NCBI RefSeq assembly: GCF_005502885.1
Contig: NZ_SCMR01000026.1
Coordinates: 1-55,529, forward strand
Length of the DNA: 55,529 bases
Direction of reading: 5' to 3'
Source of the DNA: Microbacterium sp. 2FI
GTDB lineage: Bacteria; Actinomycetota; Actinomycetes; Actinomycetales; Microbacteriaceae
Shown here: positions 24,269-32,700 of the stretch, piece after piece
Layout of the letters: every line of letters begins with the position of its first letter
Numbering within the stretch: the first letter of the stretch is position 1
Notes under the pieces: model-generated
Databases searched by the model: none
Seen by the model: only the letters and a program-made list of their open reading frames with translations
Told to the model about the DNA's origin: nothing
Position numbers and translations under genes: made by a program

Positions 24269-24421
24269 CGTCTCCTCCCCCGCGAGGCACCGAGATGACG
24301 CGCGATTCCGCGCATCTAGGCGCACAGTAACACAGCGCCCGAATGCAGACGAGGCCCCCGGTCCGGGTGGGCAGGGCCGGCATGCGTCCGGCGTTCTAGG
24401 GTGGAGGAACAGGAGGCTCTC

Positions 24422-25603
24422 ATGCGCCAAGCCGTCATCGTCGACGTCGTCCGCACCCCGTCGGGTCGCGGCAAGCCCGGGGGAGCGCTCAGCGCCGTGC
24501 ACCCCGTCGACCTCGCTGCGGGGGTGCTCACCGCGATCCTCGAGCGCAACGGCCTCGCGTCGCGCCAGATCGACGACGTGCTGATGGGCTGCGTCAGCCA
24601 GATCGGCGATCAGGCGATGAACATCGGGCGCCAGGCGGTGCTGGCCGCCGGCTTCGACGAGACGGTGCCCGCGACCACGATCGACCGCCAGTGCGGATCG
24701 AGTCAGCAGGCCGCGCACTTCGCCGCGCAGGGCGTGATCGCCGGCGCGTACGACATCGTCATCGCCGCCGGCGTGGAGTCGATGAGCCGCGTGCCGCTGG
24801 GGTCGTCTCGGCAGGGCGGCTCTCTCGCGCCTGGGCTCGCGCGCCGCTACCCCGACGGGCTCGTCAACCAGGGGGTCTCGGCCGAGCTGATCGCAGAGCG
24901 CTGGGGGCTTTCGCGCGACGAGCTCGACGCGTTCTCGGCCGAGTCGCACCGGCGCGCAGCCGAGGCGTGGACGCAGGGACGGTTCGACTCCCAGGTGCTG
25001 CCGGTGCTCGCGCCGGGGTCGGCCGAGGCCGTGACGACGGACGAGACGGTCCGCGCCGGCACGACCGCCGAGGGCCTCGCCGGGCTGAACCCGGCCTTCC
25101 GCACCGACGAGCTCGCCGCGCGCTTCCCCGACCTCGACTGGCGGATCACGCCGGGCAACGCGTCGCCCCTCACCGATGCGGCATCGGCGGCCCTCATCAT
25201 GAGCGAGGAGAAGGCCGCCGAGCTGGGACTCACGCCGCGCGCGCGATTCCATGCCTTCGCGGTCGTCGGCGATGATCCGATGATGATGCTGACGGGGCCG
25301 ATCCCGGCGACCCGGCGCATCCTCGAGCGCAGCGGTCTCGCGATCTCCGACCTCGATGCGTACGAGGTCAACGAGGCGTTCGCCTCGGTGCCGATCGCGT
25401 GGGCGCGAGAGCTCGACGCGGATCCGGCCAAGCTCAATCCGTGGGGCGGCGCCATCGCGCTCGGCCACGCCGTCGGCGCGTCGGGGACGCGCCTGCTCGG
25501 CACGCTCGTCGCCCACCTCGAGGCGACCGGCGGGCGGTACGGCCTGCAGACGATGTGCGAGGGCGGCGGCCTGGCGAACGCGACGATCATCGAGAGGCTC
25601 TGA
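24422..25603 (+). CDS. Thiolase (acetyl-CoA acyltransferase, FadA-like)
   Basis: 393-residue thiolase that cleaves 3-ketoacyl-CoA or condenses acyl-CoAs. The nucleophile is Cys91 in DRQCGSSQQAAHFAAQGV. The second active-site group is NEAFASVPIAWARELDADP, His349 is in GGAIALGHAVGASGTR, and Cys379 is in MCEGGGLANA. CEGGG replaces the more usual CIGGG, and the GHAVGAS form is seen in degradative FadA-type enzymes. Start ATG 24422 has AGGAGG five bases upstream; GTG 24401 is less likely. It stands alone between the sugar-importer operon and the pullulanase. No regulator site is evident. Confidence 0.93.
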   Translation: MRQAVIVDVVRTPSGRGKPGGALSAVHPVDLAAGVLTAILERNGLASRQIDDVLMGCVSQIGDQAMNIGRQAVLAAGFDETVPATTIDRQCGSSQQAAHFAAQGVIAGAYDIVIAAGVESMSRVPLGSSRQGGSLAPGLARRYPDGLVNQGVSAELIAERWGLSRDELDAFSAESHRRAAEAWTQGRFDSQVLPVLAPGSAEAVTTDETVRAGTTAEGLAGLNPAFRTDELAARFPDLDWRITPGNASPLTDAASAALIMSEEKAAELGLTPRARFHAFAVVGDDPMMMLTGPIPATRRILERSGLAISDLDAYEVNEAFASVPIAWARELDADPAKLNPWGGAIALGHAVGASGTRLLGTLVAHLEATGGRYGLQTMCEGGGLANATIIERL

Positions 25604-25619
25604 GGGCCCGACGGCGGGT

Positions 25620-25732
25620 GCAAGCGATTGCTCCTATGCGCTTGGGGACGGATGCCGAGGCCCCGGCATCCGCCGTATTAAGCCTTTCTCACAATGTAAG
25701 CGCTTGCAGTTTCGAATCATCCGGGTTAGCGT
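25620..25732 (+). promoter_or_regulatory. Promoter with two LacI-type operators before amylase-pullulanase
   Basis: Two sites have the symmetric central-CG form of LacI-family operators: GCAAGCGATTGC (25620-25631) and TGTAAGCGCTTGCA (25695-25708). Their centres are 76 bp apart. The second overlaps TTGCAG (25704-25709), a possible -35, with TAGCGT (25727-25732) as -10 after a 17-base spacer. Such sites usually bind MalR/AglR-like repressors released by maltose or a related sugar, which suits the product of the gene. The regulator gene itself is not in the window. Confidence 0.65.
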
Positions 25733-25790
25733 CGGCGGAACACCTGCACCTCGGGCACGTCGCCGTGCCCCTCCTCCCCCTGGAGCCCCT

Positions 25791-28700
25791 GTGTCGAAGA
25801 TGATGCGCTCGAAGCCGACCTCCGCACGTGCACGACGACTCGCCGCGGTCCTCACCGCCGCCGCGGTGATCCTGACCGGGGGCATCGTCGTCGCAGCCCC
25901 CGCGGCGGCCGATGAGCGCACCTTCACGCTCGTCGGGAGTCTGCAGAACGAGCTCGGCTGCACCGAGGACTGGCAGCCGTCGTGCACGGCGACCGACCTC
26001 ACCGCGACCACGACGCCGGATGTGTACGAGGCCGAGTTCACCGTGCCCGCCGGTACGTTCGAGTACAAGATCGCCGTGAACCACGCGTGGGACGAGTCGT
26101 ACGGCATCGACGGGCAGAACGTGCCGCTCACAGTCGGCGGTCCGTCGACGCTGCGCTTCGTCTTCGACGACGTCGCCAAGCAGGTCGAGGTCGTGGTCGA
26201 GGCCGAGTCCCTCCGCGCCGGCTACACCGAGGCCGATGACGCGCTCGTCGCCGATCCCGTGCGGCAGCCCGGCAGCCAGGAGCAGTTCTACTTCGTCATG
26301 ACCGACCGCTTCGCCAACGGCGACACGTCCAACGACACCGCGGCGATCGCCGGCGACCGCATGGCGCACGGCTTCGACCCGACGGACAAGGGCTTCTACC
26401 ACGGCGGCGACATCGCGGGCCTGCGCGAGAACCTCGCCTACATCGACGGGCTCGGCACGACCGCGATCTGGCTGACGCCGAGCTTCAAGAACAAGCCCGT
26501 GCAGGGCGAGGGCGCGAACGCGAGCGCCGGGTACCACGGCTACTGGATCACCGACTTCACGCAGCTCGACCCGCACCTGGGCACGAACGCCGAGCTCGAG
26601 GCGCTCATCGCCGAGGCGAATGCGAAAGACATCAAGGTCTACTTCGACATCATCACGAACCACACCGCGGACGTCATCTCGTACGAGGAGGGGCAGTACT
26701 CCTACATCGATCAGGCGACGAGCCCCTACCGCGACGCCGAGGGTGAGCCCTTCGACATCGCCGCGAACGCAGGCTCGGAGACCTTCCCGACGCTGGATGC
26801 CGCCACGAGCTTCCCGTACACGCCCGTCATCGCGCCCGCCGATGCGAACCTCAAGGTCCCGGCGTGGCTGAACGACCCGACGCTCTACCACAACCGCGGC
26901 GACTCGACCTGGAGCGGGGAGTCGGTCACGCTCGGCGACTTCTCGGGCCTCGACGACCTCATGACCGAGCACCCGACCGTCGTCGACGGGTTCGTGGACG
27001 TGTACCAGGACTGGATCGACCTCGGCATCGACGGCTTCCGCATCGACACCGCCAAGCACGTGAACTTCGAGTTCTGGGAGGAATGGTCCACCGAAGTCCT
27101 CGACTACGCACACGCGAACGGCAAGCCCGACTTCTTCATGTTCGGCGAGGTCTACGACGCCGATCCGGTCAAGCTCTCGCCGTACGTCCGGGACACCGAC
27201 ATGAACTCGGTGCTCGACTTCACGTTCCAGTCGTCCGCGTCGAGTTTCGCGCAGGGCAACTCGGCGAGGGGCCTGCGGAGCCTCTTCGCCGGAGACGACC
27301 ACTACACGACGCCCGATTCGTCCGCGACGGCGCTGCCGACCTTCCTCGGCAACCACGACATGGGCCGCATCGGGTTCTTCCTCAAGAACTCCGGCCAGAC
27401 CCTCGAGCGCGATCTGCTCGCCCACGACCTGATGTTCCTCGGGCGCGGCCAGCCGGTCGTCTACTACGGTGACGAGCAGGGCTTCGCCGGTGCCGGTGAG
27501 GGCAACGACAAGAGCGCGCGCCAGACGCTGTTCGCCTCGCAGGTCGCCGAGTACGTCGAGCAGCCGCTCGTCACCGGCGAGATCGCCGGTGCCGTCGACC
27601 GGTTCGCCACCGATGTGCCGGTCTACGAGCACATCGCGGCGCTGTCGCAGCTGCGCGCCGACCACCCGACGCTCGTCACGGGAGCGCAGATCGAGCGGTA
27701 CGCCGCCGACGGCGCAGGCGTCTACGCCTTCTCGCGCATCGACCGCACCGACAAGGTCGAGTACCTTGTCGCGCTCAACAACGCGACCACCGCGCAGACC
27801 GTGAGCCTCACGACGCTCACCGCGGGCGCTTCGTACACGCCGGTCTATGGCGGCGGCGACGCGGTGTCGACGGATGCCGCAGCGGCAGCATCCGTCACCG
27901 TCCCCGCGCTCTCGGCGGTCGTCTACCGCGCCGACCGTGCGGTTACCGCCCCCGCAGAGCCGGCCGAGCTCACCATCACCGCACCGGCGACAGGCTCCGG
28001 CGTCTCGGGCAAGGCCGCGGTGTCGGCAAGCGCCGGCGACACGTGGCGCGAGACGAGCTTCGCGTGGCGCGTGGTGGGCTCGGACGACTGGAACGCCCTC
28101 GGCACCGCCGAAGACACCGACCCCCGCGTCTTCCACGACGTCGGCGACCTCGCGAAGGGCACGCTCGTCGAGTACCGCGCGGTGTCGACGGATGCCGCCG
28201 GCGCCCACTCCGCCGCCTCGACGTTCGCGATCGCGGGGTTCGCCGCAGAGGAGCCCGAGGTGCCGACCGAGCTCGTCACCGTTCCCGGCAGCCTCAACAC
28301 CGAAATGGGCTGCGGCGGCGACTGGGATCCCGCGTGCGAGAAGGCGAAGCTGACGCTCAAGGACGGCATCTACACCGGATCCTTCGCGCTGCCCGCCGGC
28401 TCGTACGAGTACAAGGTGGCCCTCAACGGCAACTGGACCGTGAACTACGGCGCGAACGGCGTGCCGGGCGGTGCGAACATCGCGTTCACGCTCGCGCAGG
28501 ACGCGACCGTCACGTTCTACTACGACCCGCGGACCAACATCGTGCAGTCGTCGGCCGAGGGCCCGATCGTCACGCTTCCCGGCAACTACCAGAGTCAAGT
28601 CGGCTGCGCGGGCGACTGGGCGCCCGAGTGCCTGGCGACCATGATGGCGGACGGCGACAGGGACGGCGTGTACGAATTCTCGACCGCCGGCATCGCCGCC

Positions 28701-31553
28701 GGCGCCTATGAGGCGAAGGCCGCCCACGGTCTCAGCTGGAGCGAGAACTACGGCCAGGACGGAGTGCCCGGCGGCGCGAACTACGCGTTCAGCACGTCCG
28801 ACGGCGAGGCCGTCGTCTTCCGCTACACGCTCGCCACACACACGCTCGAGATCGAGGTGGCCAACCCGCCGCTCGCGGGGACCGGTGAGCTGCGCGCGCA
28901 CTGGATCGACGCCGACACGATCGCGTGGCCCACGAACCTCGGCACCGACGCCGTGGGTGCGAGCTGGCAGCTGCACTCCTCTGCCGACGCGACCCTTACG
29001 CTCGAGGACGAGCAGGTCAGCGGTGGCGACGCCCTCGATCTCGCCGTCGTCGACGGCGGACTCACCGACGCCCAGCAGGAGCGCTTCCCCGCGCTCGCCG
29101 ACTTCGTCGCGCTGCGCGTCGAGGGAGCGGATCGGGATGCCGTCGCCGCCCTGCTGCAGGGCCAGCTCAAGGTGTCGCAGCGCGACGCCGAGGGCACCCT
29201 CACGGCTTACACCGGCGTGCAGATCCCGGGCGTGCTCGACGACCTCTACGCCGACGGCGTCGGAGACCTCGACCTCGGGGTGACCTTCAAGAGCGGCAAG
29301 CCGACGTTCCGCCTGTGGGCGCCGACGGCTTCGTCGGCGACGCTCCTCACATGGGACGCGGGCGCCGAGGGCGAGCCCGCGCGCCACGCCGCGACGTGGG
29401 ACGCGGCATCCGGAGCATGGTCGGTGAAGGGCGCGAAGTCACTCGCCGGTGCCGAGTACCTGTGGGAGGTCGTGGTCTACGCGCCGACCGAGGGCGCGAT
29501 CGTCACCAACACGGTGACCGACCCGTACTCGGTGGCGCTCACGATCAACTCCGAGCGCTCGGTCGCCGTCGACCTCGACGACAAGAAGCTCAAGCCGAAG
29601 CAGTGGGAGAAGACGAAGGCGCCGATCATCGACCGCCCCGTCGACCGCGCGATCTACGAGCTGCACATCCGCGACTTCTCGATCGGCGACGAGTCCGTGC
29701 CCGCCGAGGAGCGCGGCACCTACCGGGCCTTCACGCGCGACAGCGCGGGCACGCAGCAGCTGCGGCAGCTCGCAGACGCCGGCATCAACACCGTGCACCT
29801 GCTGCCGTCGTTCGACATCGCCACGATCGAGGAGGACCGCTCTCTTCAGGCCGTGCCCGACTGCAACCTCACGTCGTTCGCCGCCGACAGCGCTGAGCAG
29901 CAGGCGTGCGTCGAAGGGGTCGCCGACGCCGACGGTTTCAACTGGGGCTACGACCCGTACCACTACACGGTTCCCGAGGGCTCGTACGCCGTCGACCCCG
30001 AGGGCGGTGCGCGCGTCGGCGAATTCCGCGAGATGGTCGGGGCGCTCCATGGCATGGGCCTGCAGGTCGTGCTCGACGAGGTCTACAACCACACCGCGCA
30101 GTCGGGTCAGGGCGCCAAATCGGTGCTCGACCAGGTCGTGCCCGGTTACTACCACCGACTGAATCTCGCAGGTGCCGTCGAGACCTCGACCTGCTGCCAG
30201 AATGTCGCGACCGAGCACGAGGTGGCGCAGAAGCTCATGGTCGACTCCGTCGTCACGTGGGCGCGCGACTACAAGGTCGACGGCTTCCGCTTCGACCTGA
30301 TGGGTCACCACTCGCGCGACAACATGCTCGCGATCCGCGATGCGCTCGACGAGCTCACGCTCAAGCAGGACGGGGTCGACGGACAGGCGATCTACCTCTA
30401 CGGCGAGGGCTGGAACTTCGGTGAGGTCGCGAACAACGCCCTCTTCACCCAGGCCACGCAGGGGCAGCTCGGCAAGACCGGCATCGGCACGTTCAGCGAT
30501 CGCCTGCGCGACGCGGTGCACGGCGGCAGCCCGGTGGCGGCCGAGACCTTCCAGCAGCAGGGCTTCGGCACGGGGCTCGGCACCGACCCGAACGGCGCGC
30601 CGATCAACGGCACGACGGAGCAGGCCCTCGCCGACCTCGCGCACCAGACCGATCTGGTCAAGCTCGGGCTCGCGGGCAACCTCCGCGACTACACGCTGAC
30701 GGACCACACCGGCGCTGTGAAGGCGGGCGACGAGCTCGACTACCGCGGGGCGCCGGCCGGCTACGCCGACCAGCCCGACGAGATCATCACCTACGTCGAC
30801 GCGCACGACAACGAGACGCTCTACGACCTGTCGGTGCTGAAGTTGCCGGTCGGCACGTCGATGGGCGATCGCGTGCGGATGAACACGCTGTCGCTCGCGA
30901 CGACGACGTTCTCGCAGACCCCGTCGTTCTGGCACGCCGGCACCGAGCTCCTCCGCTCGAAGTCGCTCGATCGCAACAGCTACAACTCGGGCGACTGGTT
31001 CAACCGCATCGACTGGACCGGTCAGGAGTCGACCTTCGGCTCGGGCCTGCCGCGCGCGGCCGACAACGCCGAGAAGTGGGACACCATGCGCCCGCTCCTC
31101 GCGAACCCGGCGCTCAAGCCCGCGGCGTCCGACATCGGTGCGGCTGAGGCGGCGGCGCTCGACCTGTTGCAGGTGCGCGAAGAGGTGGGTCTGCTGCGGC
31201 TCGGGTCTGCCGAGCTCATCGGCGAGAAGGTGTCGTTCCCGAACAGCGGGACGGATGCCGCCCCCGGCGTCATCGTGATGCTCATCGACGACCTGGTCGG
31301 CGCCGACGTCGATCCGGCCCTCGAGGGCGCGCTCGTGGTGTTCAACGCAGGCGTCGAACCGACGACGCAGGCGGTCTCGGCGCTCGCCGGTCGTGGCTTC
31401 TCGCTGACGCCGGCGCTCGCGAACGGGTCCGACGCCGTCGTGAAGACGACGACGTGGGATGCCGCCACCGGCAGTGTCACCGTGCCCGCGCGGTCGGTCG
31501 CGGTGCTCGTCGACCGCGAGCCGGTCGGCGCGCACACGAAGCGGGCGCGCTGA
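25791..31553 (+). CDS. Secreted bifunctional alpha-amylase/pullulanase, two GH13 domains
   Basis: 1,920-residue secreted enzyme for alpha-1,4 and alpha-1,6 glucan breakdown. After a signal peptide (cleavage near residue 40, APAAA) comes a beta-sandwich X25-type domain (about 44-130). Next is an amylase-type GH13 with NHT at 290-292, Asp419 in DGFRID, Glu453 in GEVYD and Asp523 in NHD. A linker and two more X25-type domains follow (about 830 and 925), then a pullulanase N2 domain (about 1030), a CBM48 (about 1165) and a pullulanase-type GH13 with Asp1502 in DGFRFD, Glu1539 in GEGWN and Asp1673 in HDNE. Both catalytic triads are complete. No LPXTG or surface repeat is seen, so it should be released. 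Start GTG 25791 has GGAG five bases upstream. Confidence 0.94.
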   Translation: MSKMMRSKPTSARARRLAAVLTAAAVILTGGIVVAAPAAADERTFTLVGSLQNELGCTEDWQPSCTATDLTATTTPDVYEAEFTVPAGTFEYKIAVNHAWDESYGIDGQNVPLTVGGPSTLRFVFDDVAKQVEVVVEAESLRAGYTEADDALVADPVRQPGSQEQFYFVMTDRFANGDTSNDTAAIAGDRMAHGFDPTDKGFYHGGDIAGLRENLAYIDGLGTTAIWLTPSFKNKPVQGEGANASAGYHGYWITDFTQLDPHLGTNAELEALIAEANAKDIKVYFDIITNHTADVISYEEGQYSYIDQATSPYRDAEGEPFDIAANAGSETFPTLDAATSFPYTPVIAPADANLKVPAWLNDPTLYHNRGDSTWSGESVTLGDFSGLDDLMTEHPTVVDGFVDVYQDWIDLGIDGFRIDTAKHVNFEFWEEWSTEVLDYAHANGKPDFFMFGEVYDADPVKLSPYVRDTDMNSVLDFTFQSSASSFAQGNSARGLRSLFAGDDHYTTPDSSATALPTFLGNHDMGRIGFFLKNSGQTLERDLLAHDLMFLGRGQPVVYYGDEQGFAGAGEGNDKSARQTLFASQVAEYVEQPLVTGEIAGAVDRFATDVPVYEHIAALSQLRADHPTLVTGAQIERYAADGAGVYAFSRIDRTDKVEYLVALNNATTAQTVSLTTLTAGASYTPVYGGGDAVSTDAAAAASVTVPALSAVVYRADRAVTAPAEPAELTITAPATGSGVSGKAAVSASAGDTWRETSFAWRVVGSDDWNALGTAEDTDPRVFHDVGDLAKGTLVEYRAVSTDAAGAHSAASTFAIAGFAAEEPEVPTELVTVPGSLNTEMGCGGDWDPACEKAKLTLKDGIYTGSFALPAGSYEYKVALNGNWTVNYGANGVPGGANIAFTLAQDATVTFYYDPRTNIVQSSAEGPIVTLPGNYQSQVGCAGDWAPECLATMMADGDRDGVYEFSTAGIAAGAYEAKAAHGLSWSENYGQDGVPGGANYAFSTSDGEAVVFRYTLATHTLEIEVANPPLAGTGELRAHWIDADTIAWPTNLGTDAVGASWQLHSSADATLTLEDEQVSGGDALDLAVVDGGLTDAQQERFPALADFVALRVEGADRDAVAALLQGQLKVSQRDAEGTLTAYTGVQIPGVLDDLYADGVGDLDLGVTFKSGKPTFRLWAPTASSATLLTWDAGAEGEPARHAATWDAASGAWSVKGAKSLAGAEYLWEVVVYAPTEGAIVTNTVTDPYSVALTINSERSVAVDLDDKKLKPKQWEKTKAPIIDRPVDRAIYELHIRDFSIGDESVPAEERGTYRAFTRDSAGTQQLRQLADAGINTVHLLPSFDIATIEEDRSLQAVPDCNLTSFAADSAEQQACVEGVADADGFNWGYDPYHYTVPEGSYAVDPEGGARVGEFREMVGALHGMGLQVVLDEVYNHTAQSGQGAKSVLDQVVPGYYHRLNLAGAVETSTCCQNVATEHEVAQKLMVDSVVTWARDYKVDGFRFDLMGHHSRDNMLAIRDALDELTLKQDGVDGQAIYLYGEGWNFGEVANNALFTQATQGQLGKTGIGTFSDRLRDAVHGGSPVAAETFQQQGFGTGLGTDPNGAPINGTTEQALADLAHQTDLVKLGLAGNLRDYTLTDHTGAVKAGDELDYRGAPAGYADQPDEIITYVDAHDNETLYDLSVLKLPVGTSMGDRVRMNTLSLATTTFSQTPSFWHAGTELLRSKSLDRNSYNSGDWFNRIDWTGQESTFGSGLPRAADNAEKWDTMRPLLANPALKPAASDIGAAEAAALDLLQVREEVGLLRLGSAELIGEKVSFPNSGTDAAPGVIVMLIDDLVGADVDPALEGALVVFNAGVEPTTQAVSALAGRGFSLTPALANGSDAVVKTTTWDAATGSVTVPARSVAVLVDREPVGAHTKRAR

Positions 31554-31575
31554 GCCGCAGCATCCGCCCCATCCC

Positions 31576-31638
31576 CGTCGAGACGACGCAGAGTGCACTG
31601 TGGCGATGGCCACAGCGACACTCTGCGCCGTCTCGACG
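31576..31638. terminator. Long hairpin between convergent genes
   Basis: CGTCGAGACGACGCAGAGTG (31576-31595) and its complement at 31619-31638 pair over 20 bp with one mismatch. Inside it CTGTGGC (31598-31604) pairs with GCCACAG (31609-31615) around a GATG loop. The stem is therefore almost continuous over 63 bases. It lies between the convergent pullulanase and Hcp-like genes, which suits a bidirectional terminator, though there is no T-run. It may also belong to a repeat family not otherwise present here. Confidence 0.75.
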
Positions 31639-31648
31639 CCCGGTCAGA

Positions 31649-32125
31649 TCACCACGCGCGCTGCGCCGTGAAGTCCCAGCCCTCGGTCACCGGCGTGCCG
31701 GCGCCGCCGCGCGGATCCTGCGCCGAGACGGTGAGTCTCGTGCGAGCGGAGGTCAGTTCGAAGACGTCGGTGAAGCCGGGCTCGGCGCCGGCGACATCCA
31801 GCATCACGACCTGCACGTCCTCGAACTCCCATCGATGGACGACGTCGGCCGCTCCCGCGGTGGCCCGGACGACCTCGAGCGCAGCCGTCGCGAAGCGGGT
31901 TCCCTTCGCGACCGCCTCGAACAGCAGCGGCGTCGCGATGCTGGTGGTCGTCGACACGATGAGCGGATGCTGGGTCGCCCGCCCCGCGCCGCCGCCCCCG
32001 CCGCCGCGGCCCGGGTTGCGCGTGCCTTCGACGCCCCACGTGACACTCGTGACCTCGATCCAGTCCTTGTGCGCCTTGTCGATCGAAGGGCCGACGATGC
32101 CGGGCAGGTGCAGATAGATGTCCAC
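31649..32125 (-). CDS. Orphan Hcp-like (type VI secretion tube family) protein
   Basis: 158-residue protein with the Hcp1 fold signature: VDIYLHLPGIVGPSIDKAHKDWIEVTSVTWGVEG, where the family has 'lkI.GIkGES.D..HkdWIEV.S.sWGv'. A glycine run (NPGRGGGGGGAGR) replaces the flexible loop before the central strands, then HPLIVSTTTSIATPLLFEAVAKG resembles the Hcp core 'f....D.aSp.L..a...G'. Start GTG 32125 follows GAAAGGA. In Proteobacteria Hcp forms the T6SS tube, but no other T6SS gene is nearby and a Gram-positive is not expected to have one. No signal peptide is present. The function here is unknown; a hexameric-ring protein is the likely structure. Confidence 0.8.
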   Translation of the reverse strand: MDIYLHLPGIVGPSIDKAHKDWIEVTSVTWGVEGTRNPGRGGGGGGAGRATQHPLIVSTTTSIATPLLFEAVAKGTRFATAALEVVRATAGAADVVHRWEFEDVQVVMLDVAGAEPGFTDVFELTSARTRLTVSAQDPRGGAGTPVTEGWDFTAQRAW

Positions 32126-32294
32126 TGAAGTCGCGATCCTTTCGTGCGTTCCCCCGCGCGTCAGCATGGCACCCGGCATCCGAGCCCGCCAGGGGGTCAG
32201 AACACGATGCCCGGAAGTGTCGATGTGGCCCGGTGCCGGTCGACGCCCACAGTGAGGGTGGCATCCGCCCGCCTCACCACGGAAGGATCAGACC

Positions 32295-32633
32295 ATGAAG
32301 TACATGATGTTCGTCGTCAGCGACGCCCAGCCCGACCAGCCGTCCGACGAGTCCGACATCGACCTGTGGGTCGACCCCCTCGATTCCAGCGGCAAGCGCG
32401 TGATCGGCGAGATCCTCGCGCCGCCGGCGGAGTCCACGGTCGTGCGCGTGCGCGGCGGCAAGGTGCTCGCGACCCGTGGGCCGTTCGCCGAGACGAGCGA
32501 AGTGATCCTCGGATTCGACATCCTCGAGGTCACGGACCTCGACGAGGCGATCGAGATCGCATCGCGGCATCCGATGGCCCGCAACGGCCAGATCGAGTTG
32601 CGCGCCTTCGCCCCGTGGGATGCCGAGGCCTGA
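32295..32633 (+). CDS. YciI/DGPF-domain family protein
   Basis: 112-residue small cytoplasmic protein of the YCII (DGPF) family, often found beside ECF sigma factors and of largely unknown function. It begins KYMMFVVSDAQPDQPSDESD. The signature is VRGGKVLATRGPFAETSEVILGFDILEVTDLDEAIEIASRHPMARNGQIELRAFAPW, where GPFAETSE corresponds to the DGPF box. Start ATG 32295 has GGAAGGA upstream. It is divergent from the Hcp-like gene and convergent with the choice-of-anchor gene, with a terminator hairpin between. No sigma factor gene adjoins. Confidence 0.9.
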   Translation: MKYMMFVVSDAQPDQPSDESDIDLWVDPLDSSGKRVIGEILAPPAESTVVRVRGGKVLATRGPFAETSEVILGFDILEVTDLDEAIEIASRHPMARNGQIELRAFAPWDAEA

Positions 32634-32645
32634 GCCCGCGAAACA

Positions 32646-32682
32646 CGTGGCCCCCTCACCCGATGACGGGGAGGGGGCCACG
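32646..32682. terminator. Bidirectional intrinsic-type terminator hairpin
   Basis: CGTGGCCCCCTC (32646-32657) pairs perfectly with GAGGGGGCCACG (32671-32682) around a 13-base loop. It lies between the convergent YciI gene and the choice-of-anchor I gene, close to both stops. There is no clear T-run on either side, which is usual for hairpin terminators in high-GC actinobacteria. Confidence 0.85.
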
Positions 32683-32700
32683 ACCCGGCCGGACGGGTAC

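Noticed and set aside
25689..29387. 1,232-codon open frame antisense to the amylase-pullulanase
   Set aside because: It mirrors the codon phase of the real gene in GC-rich DNA, has Arg/Gly/Val-rich composition without motifs, and crosses the operator region. The plus-strand protein has complete catalytic motifs.
31649..32125. A type VI secretion locus
   Set aside because: Only the Hcp-like protein is present; neighbours are an amylase, a YciI protein and a secreted propeller.
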